Source: JAXLQL01 sp046331625 (GTDB lineage: Bacteria > Acidobacteriota > Terriglobia > Bryobacterales > Bryobacteraceae). From it: a stretch of DNA of 64,000 nucleotides. The notes below the pieces were generated by a model. It was given only the letters and a program-made list of their open reading frames with translations. It ran no database searches and was not told the DNA's origin. Shown here one piece after another: positions 41,939-50,818 of the stretch. How positions within the stretch are numbered: position 1 is the first letter of the stretch; the number at the start of each line of letters is the position of its first letter. The stretch is from contig JAXLQL010000003.1 of the NCBI GenBank assembly GCA_046331625.1, forward strand, positions 124,001 to 188,000, written 5' to 3'. The position numbers and the translations under genes were made by a program.

Positions 41939-43651
41939 ATGCTGCTCGCCGCCGCCCTCGCGTTTCGATTGCTGGACTCGGCGGGCGTGCCTCACACCGA
42001 AGTGGAACTCGCGGGGTCGCGCGCTACGGTGTTCGCGTTTCTCGCGCCGGGCTGCCCGCTTTCGAACCGCGTGACGCCGGTGCTCGAATCGCTGGCTGCC
42101 TCCTACGCTCCGCGCGGCGTGCGGTTCTTCGCCGTCAATGCGGGTCGCTCGTTGCCGTTCCCCGATCTGCGCGACGCGGATCGAACGCTCGCTCGCCAAC
42201 TCGACGCCAAGGTGACGCCGCAGGTGGTGGTGGTCGACGCGAGCTCTCGCCGGCTGTACACGGGCCGCGTGGATGATCGCATGATCGTGCTCGGAATTTC
42301 GCGTCCTGGCGCCACTCGTGATGACCTGCGCCTCGCCCTCGAAGACATCCTCGCGAACCGGCCCGTGGCTGTGCCTTCCACGCGAGCCGCCGGATGCGCC
42401 ATCGAATTCCCGCGCAAAGCGCCGCCCGGTGCGCCTGTCTACTCGAAACAAATTGCACCGATTTTGTTTCGGCACTGCGCTCCGTGTCATCGCCCTTCCG
42501 GGGCCGCTCCGTTCCCGTTGCTCACGTGGAACGATGCCGCGATCCGCGCTACCACGCTTGCGGAAGTGGCCGCCGCGCGCACCATGCCGCCGTGGTTGCC
42601 CGCTCCGAATCCGTTGCATCCGTTCCGCGGCGAACGCCGCTTGCCCGATCGCGACATCGCGCTGCTGCGTGCTTGGGCGGAGGCCGGAGCTCCGGAAGGC
42701 TCGGTCTCCGAGACGCCGCAGCCGCCTATGTTTCCCGCGCCCGCCAAGCCCGACGCCGAAGCTGCGATGCGCGCGCCGTTCTCCGTTCCCGCAACTGGGG
42801 ACGATCTCTATCGCTGCTTCGTCATCCCGCTTCCACTCGACTCCGCTCGCCACGTGCGCGCCTTCCAGTTCCTGCCCGGAGCGAAGCAGGTGGTCCATCA
42901 CGCGCTGCTCTTCCTCGACCGCTCCGGCGCCGCTCGCCGACGCGATGCGGAGACACCCGAGCCCGGCTATCCCTGCTTCGGCACACCCGGTTTCCTGCCC
43001 ACGTCCGCCTTGGGCGGCTGGACTCCGGGTACCGAACTCGTCGACTATCCCGACGGCGGCGCGGTCACCGTCCACCCTGGCACTGACCTCGTGCTGCAGC
43101 TCCACTATCATCCCGATGGCATGGCGCGCACGGATGCCTCGAGCGTAGCCCTGTTCTTCCAGCCCGATGCTCCGAAGCGCCGCATGATGGATGTCCCGCT
43201 CGGTTCGCGCAAGATCGACATCGCGGCGGGCACGTCGCGCTATGTGGTCCGCGATGCGTTCACGCTTCCCATAGATGTCGATGCCACCGGCATCATCCCA
43301 CACGCGCACTACCTGGCTCGCGAGATGCGCGGCTGGGCCACGCTACCCAGCGGCCAGCGCATCGACCTGCTCCACATCCCGCGCTGGGATTTCGACTGGC
43401 AGCAGCATTATCGCTGGGTCGCGCCGATCCGCCTGCCCGAAGGCACGCGCTTCGAGATGGAGTTCACCTACGACAACTCCGATGCCAACCCGAAGAACCC
43501 GTTCCGCCCCGTGCGCCGCGTGGTCTGGGGTCCGGACTCGACCGATGAGATGGCCGGACTGCACCTGCAAGTAATGCCCGTGCGCAACGAGGATGCCGAG
43601 GAACTCGGTCGCGCGCTGTGGGGCAAGATGATGCGCGACCGCCTCCGGTAA
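41939..43651 (+). CDS. Thioredoxin-like/c-haem/copper-monooxygenase fusion
   Basis: A 570-residue protein of three parts. Residues ~10-140 are a redoxin-like domain in which the active site reads APGCPLSN, with a single Cys. A one-haem cytochrome c region follows (APILFRHCAPCHRPSGAAPF at ~155-175). The C-terminal ~300 residues resemble copper type II ascorbate-dependent monooxygenases: VVHHALLFLD, LQLHYHPDG and GIIPHAHYLAREM supply His ligands. A short hydrophobic N-terminus could be the signal. Proteins of this make-up are common in Acidobacteria and Planctomycetes; the reaction is unknown. It is in a likely operon with the GH2 gene. Confidence 0.8.
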   Translation: MLLAAALAFRLLDSAGVPHTEVELAGSRATVFAFLAPGCPLSNRVTPVLESLAASYAPRGVRFFAVNAGRSLPFPDLRDADRTLARQLDAKVTPQVVVVDASSRRLYTGRVDDRMIVLGISRPGATRDDLRLALEDILANRPVAVPSTRAAGCAIEFPRKAPPGAPVYSKQIAPILFRHCAPCHRPSGAAPFPLLTWNDAAIRATTLAEVAAARTMPPWLPAPNPLHPFRGERRLPDRDIALLRAWAEAGAPEGSVSETPQPPMFPAPAKPDAEAAMRAPFSVPATGDDLYRCFVIPLPLDSARHVRAFQFLPGAKQVVHHALLFLDRSGAARRRDAETPEPGYPCFGTPGFLPTSALGGWTPGTELVDYPDGGAVTVHPGTDLVLQLHYHPDGMARTDASSVALFFQPDAPKRRMMDVPLGSRKIDIAAGTSRYVVRDAFTLPIDVDATGIIPHAHYLAREMRGWATLPSGQRIDLLHIPRWDFDWQQHYRWVAPIRLPEGTRFEMEFTYDNSDANPKNPFRPVRRVVWGPDSTDEMAGLHLQVMPVRNEDAEELGRALWGKMMRDRLR

Positions 43652-43653
43652 TT

Positions 43654-43696
43654 TGTAGGGCGGACCTGTGGTCCGCAGAGGGGCCTGTGGCCCCTC
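43654..43696. repeat. REP-like double-hairpin repeat, diverged copy D
   Basis: Same architecture as copies B and C but different stems: GTAGGGCGGACC, then GCGGACCTGTGGTCCGC and GGGGCCTGTGGCCCC, two adjacent 7- and 6-bp hairpins. It starts right after the stop of the monooxygenase-like gene. From here to the next gene at 43920 the only other item seen is the 28-bp repeat. Confidence 0.65.
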
Positions 43697-43743
43697 CACC
43701 CGACCCGATGCCGTGTAGCGAACATTTCGCATCTCGCTTTCTT

Positions 43744-43771
43744 TCAACCACATGCCGGGATCAATTTTGCA
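43744..43771. repeat. 28-bp dispersed repeat, copy 2
   Basis: Matches 39838-39865 at 24 of 28 bases. It lies 148 bases upstream of the M28 peptidase start, in a gene-free stretch; the minus strand has no gene starting from it. With copy D next to it, it is part of a small cluster of repeats. Confidence 0.55.
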
Positions 43772-43919
43772 GCCCCGCACACCTATCCCCTGACACTCGT
43801 CTGTAGGAGGCAACTGTCATGACATGACGGAAGCCCAAGATGCAATGCCCGCGAAACTCAGTTCCATCCCCGAGCGCGCACATCGCGACCCATCCGTGGA
43901 GCGTTGCATACTGGATCTC

Positions 43920-45557
43920 ATGCGCATCCTCGCCTTCGTTACCCTAGCGCTGCTCGTAGCGTGCTCCTCCGGCTCCTCCCCCGAACGCACCGCCGCCGAA
44001 ACCATGAACGCGGACTCCTTCCTCGCCCACATCAAGACCCTCTCGAGCGACGCGTTCGAAGGCCGCGCCCCCGCATCGCCCGGCGAAGAGCGCTCCGTCG
44101 AGTACATCACCTCGGAGTTCAAGAAACTCGGCCTCGAACCGGGCAACCCAGACGGCACCTACGTGCAGAAGGTCCCGCTCGCAGGCATTACCTCGCGCGT
44201 CGAAGGCTCCTTCACCGCCGGAGGCAAGCGCATCGCCCTGCATCCCTTGCAGGACTTCATCGGCGTCTCGCGCCCCTTGCAAGACACCAACGCCGTCAAA
44301 GCATCGGACATCGTCTTCGTCGGCTACGGCGTCGTCGCGCCCGAGTATCAATGGGACGACTACAAGGGCATGAACCTCGAAGGCAAGACGCTGCTGATGC
44401 TCGTCAACGATCCACCCATGTCCGACGAATCGCTCTTCAAGGGCAAGGCCATGACGTACTACGGCCGCTGGACCTACAAGTACGAGATCGCAAGCGAAAA
44501 GAAAGCCGCCGCGGCGATCCTCATTCACGAAACCGGCCCCGCGGGCTACCCGTTCGAAGTGGTGACCGGAAGCTGGGGTCGCGAGAACTTCGACCTGCTT
44601 CGCCCGGACCGCAACAAGAACCGCGTCGCCGTCGAGTCCTGGATCTCGCTCGACAAGGCGCGTGAGCTCATCGCGGCCACAGGCAAGAGCTTCGACGAGC
44701 TCAAGCGCTCGGCCGCATCTCGCGAGTTCCGGCCCGTGCCGCTTGGAGCCAAGGCGGATTTCCAAGTGAAGAACGTGGTGCGAGAGGTCGAGTCGCGCAA
44801 CGTGATCGCCAAGCTCACCGGCTCCGATGCGAAGCTCAAAGACGAGTACGTCGTCTACTCCGCGCACTGGGATCATCTCGGCAAAGACCCATCGCGGCAA
44901 GGCGACCAGATCTTCAACGGCGCCATCGACAACGCCTCTGGCGTCGCCTCTGTGCTCGAAATCGCGCGCGCCTTCACGAAGCTGCCGGTGAAGCCCAAGC
45001 GATCGATTCTGTTCCTCTCGGTGACCGCGGAAGAGAAGGGATTGCTCGGCGCCAAATACTATGCCGAGAATCCGCTCTACCCGTTGGCCAAGACGCTCGC
45101 CAACATCAATATTGACGGTGTGAATCAATGGGGGCGCACGAGCGACATCGTCGTGGTCGGGCTCGGCAACTCCACGCTCGACGATCTGCTCGCCGACGCT
45201 GCCCGCGCGCAGAACCGCACTCTCACTCCCGATCCGGAACCCGAGAAAGGCTTCTACTACCGTTCCGATCATTTCGAGTTCGCCAAGATGGGCGTGCCCG
45301 CTCTCGATACCGACTCGGGCAGCAACTACGCAGGCATGGAGCCGGGCTACGCGAAGAAGAAGCGCGACGAGTACACCGAGCGCGACTATCACAAGCCGAG
45401 CGACGAAGTGAAGCCTGACTGGAAACTCGATGGCGCCGTCGACGATCTGAAGCTGTGGTTCGAAGTCGGATACCGCGTGGCCCAGGGCGACCGCTATCCC
45501 GAGTGGAAGCCCGGCACCGAGTTCAAGGCGCGCCGCGAGGCGATGTTGAAGCAGTGA
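43920..45557 (+). CDS. M28 family metallopeptidase lipoprotein
   Basis: The start is placed at 43920 because MRILAFVTLALLVACSS is a lipoprotein signal with lipobox LLVAC; upstream in-frame sequence does not look coding. The 545-residue protein has a PA-like insert and the M28 zinc site: His and Asp in YSAHWDHLG, Asp in GAIDNASG, the Glu pair in TAEEKGLLG, Asp in NINIDGVN and His in YRSDHFEF. It would act as an aminopeptidase attached to the envelope. The stop overlaps the GTG of the cysteine-cluster gene (GTGA). Confidence 0.92.
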   Translation: MRILAFVTLALLVACSSGSSPERTAAETMNADSFLAHIKTLSSDAFEGRAPASPGEERSVEYITSEFKKLGLEPGNPDGTYVQKVPLAGITSRVEGSFTAGGKRIALHPLQDFIGVSRPLQDTNAVKASDIVFVGYGVVAPEYQWDDYKGMNLEGKTLLMLVNDPPMSDESLFKGKAMTYYGRWTYKYEIASEKKAAAAILIHETGPAGYPFEVVTGSWGRENFDLLRPDRNKNRVAVESWISLDKARELIAATGKSFDELKRSAASREFRPVPLGAKADFQVKNVVREVESRNVIAKLTGSDAKLKDEYVVYSAHWDHLGKDPSRQGDQIFNGAIDNASGVASVLEIARAFTKLPVKPKRSILFLSVTAEEKGLLGAKYYAENPLYPLAKTLANINIDGVNQWGRTSDIVVVGLGNSTLDDLLADAARAQNRTLTPDPEPEKGFYYRSDHFEFAKMGVPALDTDSGSNYAGMEPGYAKKKRDEYTERDYHKPSDEVKPDWKLDGAVDDLKLWFEVGYRVAQGDRYPEWKPGTEFKARREAMLKQ

Positions 45558-46093
45558 ACCTCGTCCAGATCGAAACACGTGACCGCGAGTTGCAGGCTGC
45601 CATTGCGAGCGCGTCAGTCGAGTCCGAACGGCGTAGCGGCAACTGGCTTGTGTGTCGTGTAGGATGCACGCCGTGCTGTCACGGTCCGTTCGAGATCACG
45701 CCGCTCGACGAGTGGCGCCTGCGCCGCGGGCTCGCGGAAGCCGATCCCGCGCGTGCCCGAGTGCTTCGCGGTCGCGCGGCGGAGTTCTTGTCGCAACTCG
45801 AAAACTCAGAGGATGAAGACGAGATCCCGTGCCCGGCGCTCGATCCCGTCGCGGGTAGCTGTGATCTGTATGACTATCGCCCTGTGGTGTGCCGTGTCTT
45901 TGGTCCTGCGGTAGTCCGCGAGGATGGCAGCATCGCCACCTGCGAGCTCTGCTATGAGTCCGCGACGGAAGAGCAGATCGCTGCTTGCGCCGTCGAAATG
46001 GACCCACAGGGGCTCGAAGCCCAACTCCTCGAGCAGTTCCCGGAAGCGCCCGCCGAGCCGAAGTTCGTCGCTCACGTCCTCGCAGGCCGCTAG
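45554..46093 (+). CDS. YkgJ-type cysteine cluster protein
   Basis: A 179-residue protein from a GTG that overlaps the upstream stop. The cysteine pattern C-x7-C-x3/4-CC (LVCRVGCTPCCHGPFEI) plus later C-P-A-L, CDLYDYRPVVCRVFGP and CELC is that of the CxxCxxCC/YkgJ family, which binds zinc or an iron-sulfur cluster. Function in the family is not established. It is translationally coupled to the M28 peptidase. Confidence 0.82.
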   Translation: MNLVQIETRDRELQAAIASASVESERRSGNWLVCRVGCTPCCHGPFEITPLDEWRLRRGLAEADPARARVLRGRAAEFLSQLENSEDEDEIPCPALDPVAGSCDLYDYRPVVCRVFGPAVVREDGSIATCELCYESATEEQIAACAVEMDPQGLEAQLLEQFPEAPAEPKFVAHVLAGR

Positions 46094-46096
46094 CGC

Positions 46097-46633
46097 TCAC
46101 CGGTACAACTCGGGATGCAAAAACGGCAGCAGCGCAAAGACCACCGCCGGCTCGTAGAGCTGCCTCCGATCCATCTTCCCGTTCGTCAGCAACCCGATCG
46201 CGCCTTCCTTTTTCTTCGAATCCTGCTTCCCGAAGAAAACATCGTCGGCGTGCCCTAACTCCATCCCCCCCCGCACTAACTCGGCAACGCCACGTGGCAG
46301 CCGGAACATACCAGTCTTGCCCTGACCCACCACTCCCCGCCGATTCAGAATCGCGCACCACGCGAACGCCCAAAGGTCGCCGCCATGATCCGTCAGGCCG
46401 CCTTCGAGCCCCACGCCCAGCTCGGCTTCCGGCATCAGTTCGAGCGCGTGCCGCGCCCGCTGCATCGCGCCTCGAAGCGTCTCTTCGTCCGACATCGGCT
46501 GGTCCGAAATTCCTGACTGCGCGGCCACGCCCTCCGCCTCCGCGGCCGGCCAGAACTTGCGCACAGCCCCCCGAACACACAGCACTTTCACGGGATTCTG
46601 CGAGCCCACGGCGATCAGCATCGGTTCTGTCAT
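46097..46633 (-). CDS. yjjX: Inosine/xanthosine triphosphatase (YjjX/DUF84)
   Basis: A 178-residue protein starting at the ATG at 46633 (MTEPMLIAVGSQNPVK). IAVGSQNPVKVLCVRGAV at the start, SDEETLRGAMQRARHAL and GVGLEGGLTDHGGDLWAFAWC are the family blocks; acidic residues there bind Mg2+. The enzyme removes ITP and XTP from the nucleotide pool as house-cleaning. A TATAAT lies directly at the ATG on the minus strand, so a start at the next Met (46621) is possible. It is divergent from cysD. Confidence 0.87.
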   Translation of the reverse strand: MTEPMLIAVGSQNPVKVLCVRGAVRKFWPAAEAEGVAAQSGISDQPMSDEETLRGAMQRARHALELMPEAELGVGLEGGLTDHGGDLWAFAWCAILNRRGVVGQGKTGMFRLPRGVAELVRGGMELGHADDVFFGKQDSKKKEGAIGLLTNGKMDRRQLYEPAVVFALLPFLHPELYR

Positions 46634-46706
46634 TATAAAGAGGAAGCCGGGGAACGCCATCATCCAAATCCCGATAGACAATGGGGCATTAGTCTGCTAC
46701 CTTGAA

Positions 46707-47621
46707 ATGAAGCCTCCTGTAATGCATTCCCTCTCCCATCTGCGAGCCCTCGAGGCCGAGAGCATCCACATCATCCGCGAAGTGGCGGCCGAGTTCCAGA
46801 AGCCAGTCATGCTCTACTCGATCGGTAAGGACTCTTCGGTCATGGTGCGTCTCGCGCAGAAGGCCTTTCATCCCGGGAAAATTCCTTTTCCGCTGCTCCA
46901 CGTCGACACGACTTACAAGTTCGATGAAATGATCCGGTTCCGGGACGAGTTCACCCGCACCATCGGCGCCGAACTCATCGTACACACCAACACGCGAGCC
47001 ATCGCCGAAGGCGCGAACCCGTTCCGCCTCGGGACCTCCAAATGCTGCGCGCTACTCAAGACCCGCGCCTTGCTCGACGCGCTCGAAGCGGGCGGTTTCG
47101 ATGCAGCCTTCGGTGGTGCCCGCCGCGACGAGGAGAAGTCGCGCGCCAAGGAGCGCATCTACTCGTTCCGCGATCGCTTCGGCCAGTGGGATCCGAAGAA
47201 TCAGCGGCCCGAGTTGTGGAACGTCTTCAACAGCCGCGTCGACAAAGGCGAGTCCATCCGCGTCTTCCCGCTCTCCAACTGGACCGAACTCGATGTCTGG
47301 CACTACATCCACGTCGAGAACATTCCCGTGGTCCCGCTCTACTTCGCCGCCGAGCGCCCCATGGTGGTCCGCGGATCCACGCTCATCCCCACCGAGCACG
47401 ACATGCCGCTGCTTCCCGGCGAGAAGCCGCAGTTGGTGATGTCGCGCATGCGATCGCTCGGTTGCACGTACTGCACCGGCGCCATCCGCTCGGAAGCGGA
47501 CTCCATCCCACGCATCATCGAAGAACTGATCCAATTCCGCCGCAGCGAACGCGAGAATCGCGTGATCGACCACGACCAGGAAGGCTCCATGGAGATCAAG
47601 AAACGCGAGGGCTACTTCTGA
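46707..47621 (+). CDS. cysD: Sulfate adenylyltransferase small subunit
   Basis: A 304-residue PP-loop ATP pyrophosphatase. SHLRALEAESIHIIREVAAEF at the start and the PP-loop YSIGKDSSVM are nearly as in characterised CysD proteins, as are PFPLLHVDTTYKFDEM, RRDEEKSRAKER and LGCTYCTGAIRSEA. With CysN it makes adenylylsulfate from ATP and sulfate, the first step of sulfate assimilation. Start chosen at 46707 to fit the usual length; ATG 46722 is the alternative. The stop overlaps the cysN start (TGATG). Confidence 0.96.
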   Translation: MKPPVMHSLSHLRALEAESIHIIREVAAEFQKPVMLYSIGKDSSVMVRLAQKAFHPGKIPFPLLHVDTTYKFDEMIRFRDEFTRTIGAELIVHTNTRAIAEGANPFRLGTSKCCALLKTRALLDALEAGGFDAAFGGARRDEEKSRAKERIYSFRDRFGQWDPKNQRPELWNVFNSRVDKGESIRVFPLSNWTELDVWHYIHVENIPVVPLYFAAERPMVVRGSTLIPTEHDMPLLPGEKPQLVMSRMRSLGCTYCTGAIRSEADSIPRIIEELIQFRRSERENRVIDHDQEGSMEIKKREGYF

Positions 47622-49312
47622 TGGTCGCTGAATCTCCTTCGCTCACCATCGAGCAACTCCTCGAACGCAACGAGCGCAGCGACCTGCTGCGGTTCTCCAC
47701 CGCCGGATCGGTGGACGATGGCAAGTCCACGCTGATCGGCAGGCTCCTCTACGACTGCAAGTCCGTCTATGAGGACCAGCTTCATTCGGTGCAGAACTCG
47801 CGCATCAATCGCTCCACTGGACCGATCGATTTTTCGCTCCTCACCGATGGCCTTCGCGCCGAGCGCGAACAAGGCATCACCATCGACGTTGCCTACCGCT
47901 ACTTCTCGACGCCGCGCCGCAAGTTCATCATCGCCGACACGCCGGGCCACGAGCAGTACACGCGCAACATGGCCACAGGTGCATCTACTGCCTCGCTCGC
48001 CGTCATCCTTATCGACGCGCGCAAAGGCGTGCTCCCGCAATCGCGCCGCCACACCTACATCTCTTCGCTCCTCGGAATTCCTTACCTCGCCGTGGCCATC
48101 AACAAGATGGACCTCATGGATTTCCGCGAAGACGTGTTCCGGCAAATCGAAGCCGATTACGTCGCCTTCACCGGACCGCTCGGATTCCGCGGAATCCAAG
48201 TGATCCCGTTGAGCGCGCTCGATGGAGACAATGTCGCCAACCGCAGTTCGCGCACGCCCTGGTACAGCGGACCCACTTTGCTCGAACATCTCGAGACCGT
48301 GCCTGTGGCCGCTGGCACAGCCGATGCCGCGTTCCGGCTTCCGGTGCAATATGTGGTTCGGCCCAATCTCGACTTCCGCGGATTCGCCGGCCAGATCGCC
48401 TCGGGACTGCTGCATCCCGGCGACACCGTGATGGCTTTGCCCTCGGGCCGCGCGTCGCGCGTGCGCGCGATTTCGACCTACGATGGTCCGCTGGCTGAAG
48501 CATTTCCACCCCAATCTGTTTGCGTCACGCTCGAAGACGAGATCGACGTCTCTCGCGGCGACATGCTGGTGGACCCCGTTCGCCCGCCCCACGTCTCGCG
48601 CCGCCTTACCGCTTCGCTCGTGTGGATGAACGAGCAGCCGCTCGAGACCGGGCGCCAGTACCTTCTCAAGCACACGTCGCACTCAGTGAGCGCGGTGGTG
48701 ACGGCGATCCGCTCGCGCGTGGACGTGAACACGCTCGAGTATTCGGCGGCCTCGCGTCTGGGGCTCAACGAAATCGGCGTGGTGGCGATCGAGACCACGC
48801 GCCCGCTGTTCTTCGACGCCTACCGCGTGAATCGCTCCACCGGCGGCTTCATCCTGATCGATCCGCTGAGCAACGCGACCCTGGCCGCAGGCATGATCCA
48901 CGAGCCCGAGCACGCTCCGGCCGCGCGGCTGAATTTCGAAACCGGGCGCGTCACGGTGAACGAGCGCTACGCGCGCAACGGACATCTTGCCGTCTCGATC
49001 TGGCTCACTGCGCGTGCCGATCTCGCCTGGCTCCTCGAGCGCCGTCTCTTCGAGCGCGGCTGCCAGGTGCAGGCGCTTGCCGACGATGCCGAAAATGAGC
49101 TACTACCCGCGCTGGCCAAGCTGCTGAACTCGGCCGGCCTCATCGCGATTTGCTCGGCTGAGACTCACCCTGAGCCGAGTGCCGACACGATCGTGTTCCA
49201 GCCCGGGGAACTGCCGGTCCGGGATGCCGACGCGCTCGAATATGTAATGAAGGAACTCGACCGGCGGGGTGTGTTCCTGCCAAGCGATTTCGCTGCCGCG
49301 GAAGGGATCTAG
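47621..49312 (+). CDS. cysN: CysN GTPase fused to a degenerate APS-kinase domain
   Basis: A 563-residue protein. Residues 1-430 are CysN, an EF-Tu-like GTPase: P-loop GSVDDGKST at 29-37, IADTPGHEQYTRN, and NKMD at 161-164. Residues 446-563 align with the CysC APS kinase found in CysNC fusions (NERYARNGHLAVSIWLT, LLERRLFERGCQVQAL, KLLNSAGLIAI, YVMKELDRRGVFLP), but the P-loop is replaced by TARADLAWL and the domain is shortened to about 118 residues. It can therefore not phosphorylate APS. The GTPase half should still drive CysD. PAPS, if made, must come from another kinase. Confidence 0.9.
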   Translation: MVAESPSLTIEQLLERNERSDLLRFSTAGSVDDGKSTLIGRLLYDCKSVYEDQLHSVQNSRINRSTGPIDFSLLTDGLRAEREQGITIDVAYRYFSTPRRKFIIADTPGHEQYTRNMATGASTASLAVILIDARKGVLPQSRRHTYISSLLGIPYLAVAINKMDLMDFREDVFRQIEADYVAFTGPLGFRGIQVIPLSALDGDNVANRSSRTPWYSGPTLLEHLETVPVAAGTADAAFRLPVQYVVRPNLDFRGFAGQIASGLLHPGDTVMALPSGRASRVRAISTYDGPLAEAFPPQSVCVTLEDEIDVSRGDMLVDPVRPPHVSRRLTASLVWMNEQPLETGRQYLLKHTSHSVSAVVTAIRSRVDVNTLEYSAASRLGLNEIGVVAIETTRPLFFDAYRVNRSTGGFILIDPLSNATLAAGMIHEPEHAPAARLNFETGRVTVNERYARNGHLAVSIWLTARADLAWLLERRLFERGCQVQALADDAENELLPALAKLLNSAGLIAICSAETHPEPSADTIVFQPGELPVRDADALEYVMKELDRRGVFLPSDFAAAEGI

Positions 49313-49322
49313 GCGCTAGCCC

Positions 49323-50165
49323 CTACTGATTCGGCGGGTGCGCGAACTTGATCGTCACCGGAATCGTCCGGTTCAACGGCTCGAAGATCACCTGCGCCGT
49401 CAAATCCGGCTTCTTCGCCTTCGGGTAGAGCGGCTTGCAATCCACAATCAGCTTGAGCGTCTCGCCTTCCTTGAGCTCGGTCTTGTCGAGCTTCGCCGTC
49501 AATCCCTGCATGTCGGGTACATAGAGCTGCACCTTCAGCGGACCCGGGAACGCGCTCTTGAACTGCACCTCCGCGTGCGAAGGTTGATGGCTCGCCAACT
49601 CCACCGATTCTTTGTCGGCCTTCACCATATTTTGAAGGTCCGAGACTTTTGGCGCCTTGTCCCACATTGCGCCCCAGTCCGGATTTGCATCGGTGGCGCC
49701 TTCGTTCGTTCCCGGATTCATCGTACCGAACGGTGAATCGCGCCCTTTCATCGGCGGCACGTACCACCACCACTGCCCCTGGTCCAGCTTCCAGAACGAG
49801 GTCACGGGCCGGTGAACGGCCAGCTTGCCGAAGCCGGGGAAGAAGAAATCCGCGTCGATGTCCGTCACCACCCGAGCTCGCGTGAAGTTCTCCTCGTAGG
49901 CTGCCTTCACGATCTTGAATCCGCGAAACGTCATTTTTTCGGCGGCGAAAAAGATGTCTTTGGAATCCTCGTGCACCACCGTATCCGCCACGCGGAACTT
50001 GCTTTCCTTGTGTGCCTGGTAGAAGAAGCTCACCTTCTCGCGAAGGGCCGCTTCAATGTGCGGAGGAGCAGCTTCGAAGATCTCGCCGAAGCCCTTCCCT
50101 TGCGCAAATGAAACCACGGGAAGAAGCAGCAACGGGCATAGAACCGCCAGACTACGCATAAGCAT
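49323..50165 (-). CDS. Conserved exported protein of unknown function
   Basis: A 280-residue protein with a clear signal peptide (SLAVLCPLLLLPVVSFAQ). The mature part begins EIFEAAPPHIEAALREKVSFFYQAH, then has FTRARVVTDIDADFFFPG, a Trp-rich strand (QGQWWWYVPP) and a beta-rich C-terminus (ETLKLIVDCKPLYP, AQVIFEPLNRTIPVTI). The N-terminal half resembles nuclear-transport-factor-like folds in outline only. I do not recognise the family. It is convergent with cysN. Confidence 0.65.
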   Translation of the reverse strand: MLMRSLAVLCPLLLLPVVSFAQGKGFGEIFEAAPPHIEAALREKVSFFYQAHKESKFRVADTVVHEDSKDIFFAAEKMTFRGFKIVKAAYEENFTRARVVTDIDADFFFPGFGKLAVHRPVTSFWKLDQGQWWWYVPPMKGRDSPFGTMNPGTNEGATDANPDWGAMWDKAPKVSDLQNMVKADKESVELASHQPSHAEVQFKSAFPGPLKVQLYVPDMQGLTAKLDKTELKEGETLKLIVDCKPLYPKAKKPDLTAQVIFEPLNRTIPVTIKFAHPPNQ

Positions 50166-50204
50166 ATTGTATCTGACGGAACAGCGCCGAAGTCGTTTCG
50201 AACC

Positions 50205-50651
50205 TCATCGCCGCCGCAGCAGCATCGCCGCCAAGCCCAGCGCGGCCAACGCCATTGTTCCAGGTTCGGGAATGCCCAGGATCGTCAACACTCTCTCCTT
50301 GGTGGCCCCGCTGCCGAGCCGGAACAACATGCGGTAGCGGTCCATGATAGAAGCCTTGATGTGCGCCTGGGTGGAACCGGCCGGATCGGTCAGCGGACTT
50401 GTCAGGCGGAGTTCCGCTTGATTCGGAGACTCCTGGCTCTGCACCTGAATGGCGCGCTCGAAGAGGTCTACTGCGGCAGCGCTGTCCGCCGCCGGGTCTG
50501 CATCGTCTGAGCCGGCAATCAGCACCGTCTCACATGCTGCACACGGTTCCAAAACAGGAAGCTCGGCGAGCGGCTCCACCCCAGTCAACGGGGCTGCCAG
50601 ACTCCAGGGGGCAACGAGGACCACCGTGAGGAAACATCTGTAAGGACGCAT
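50205..50651 (-). CDS. PEP-CTERM sorting-domain protein
   Basis: Start set at the ATG at 50651, which opens a signal peptide (RCFLTVVLVAPWSLAAP). The 148-residue protein ends in PEPGTMALAALGLAAMLLRRR, a full PEP-CTERM signal: the PEP motif, a transmembrane helix and terminal arginines. Exosortase would cleave it and attach the protein to, or release it into, extracellular matrix. The central part has ELRLTSPLTDPAGSTQAHIK and no known domain. No exosortase is in the window. Confidence 0.75.
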   Translation of the reverse strand: MRPYRCFLTVVLVAPWSLAAPLTGVEPLAELPVLEPCAACETVLIAGSDDADPAADSAAAVDLFERAIQVQSQESPNQAELRLTSPLTDPAGSTQAHIKASIMDRYRMLFRLGSGATKERVLTILGIPEPGTMALAALGLAAMLLRRR

Positions 50652-50818
50652 CAGCCTACAGGATGGTAGCCAACACCTCAGTGATTCGCCGTAGTACCGA
50701 GGTTCTGAACCCATCAGTACGCATCCGGCCATGAGGAATGGCCCATTCGCGGGCACCATTGAACGTGCACCGCATACACTTTTCGCCAGCTTTGGCCGAT
50801 GAGTACCACAGTAGGGCC

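Noticed and set aside
39989..43309. A 1106-residue open frame on the minus strand
   Set aside because: It lies antisense to the GH2 and copper-fusion genes, has Arg/Glu/Gly-rich composition and no domain; the plus-strand genes have clear motifs.
43944..45578. A 544-residue minus-strand frame
   Set aside because: Antisense to the M28 peptidase, whose zinc motifs are intact.
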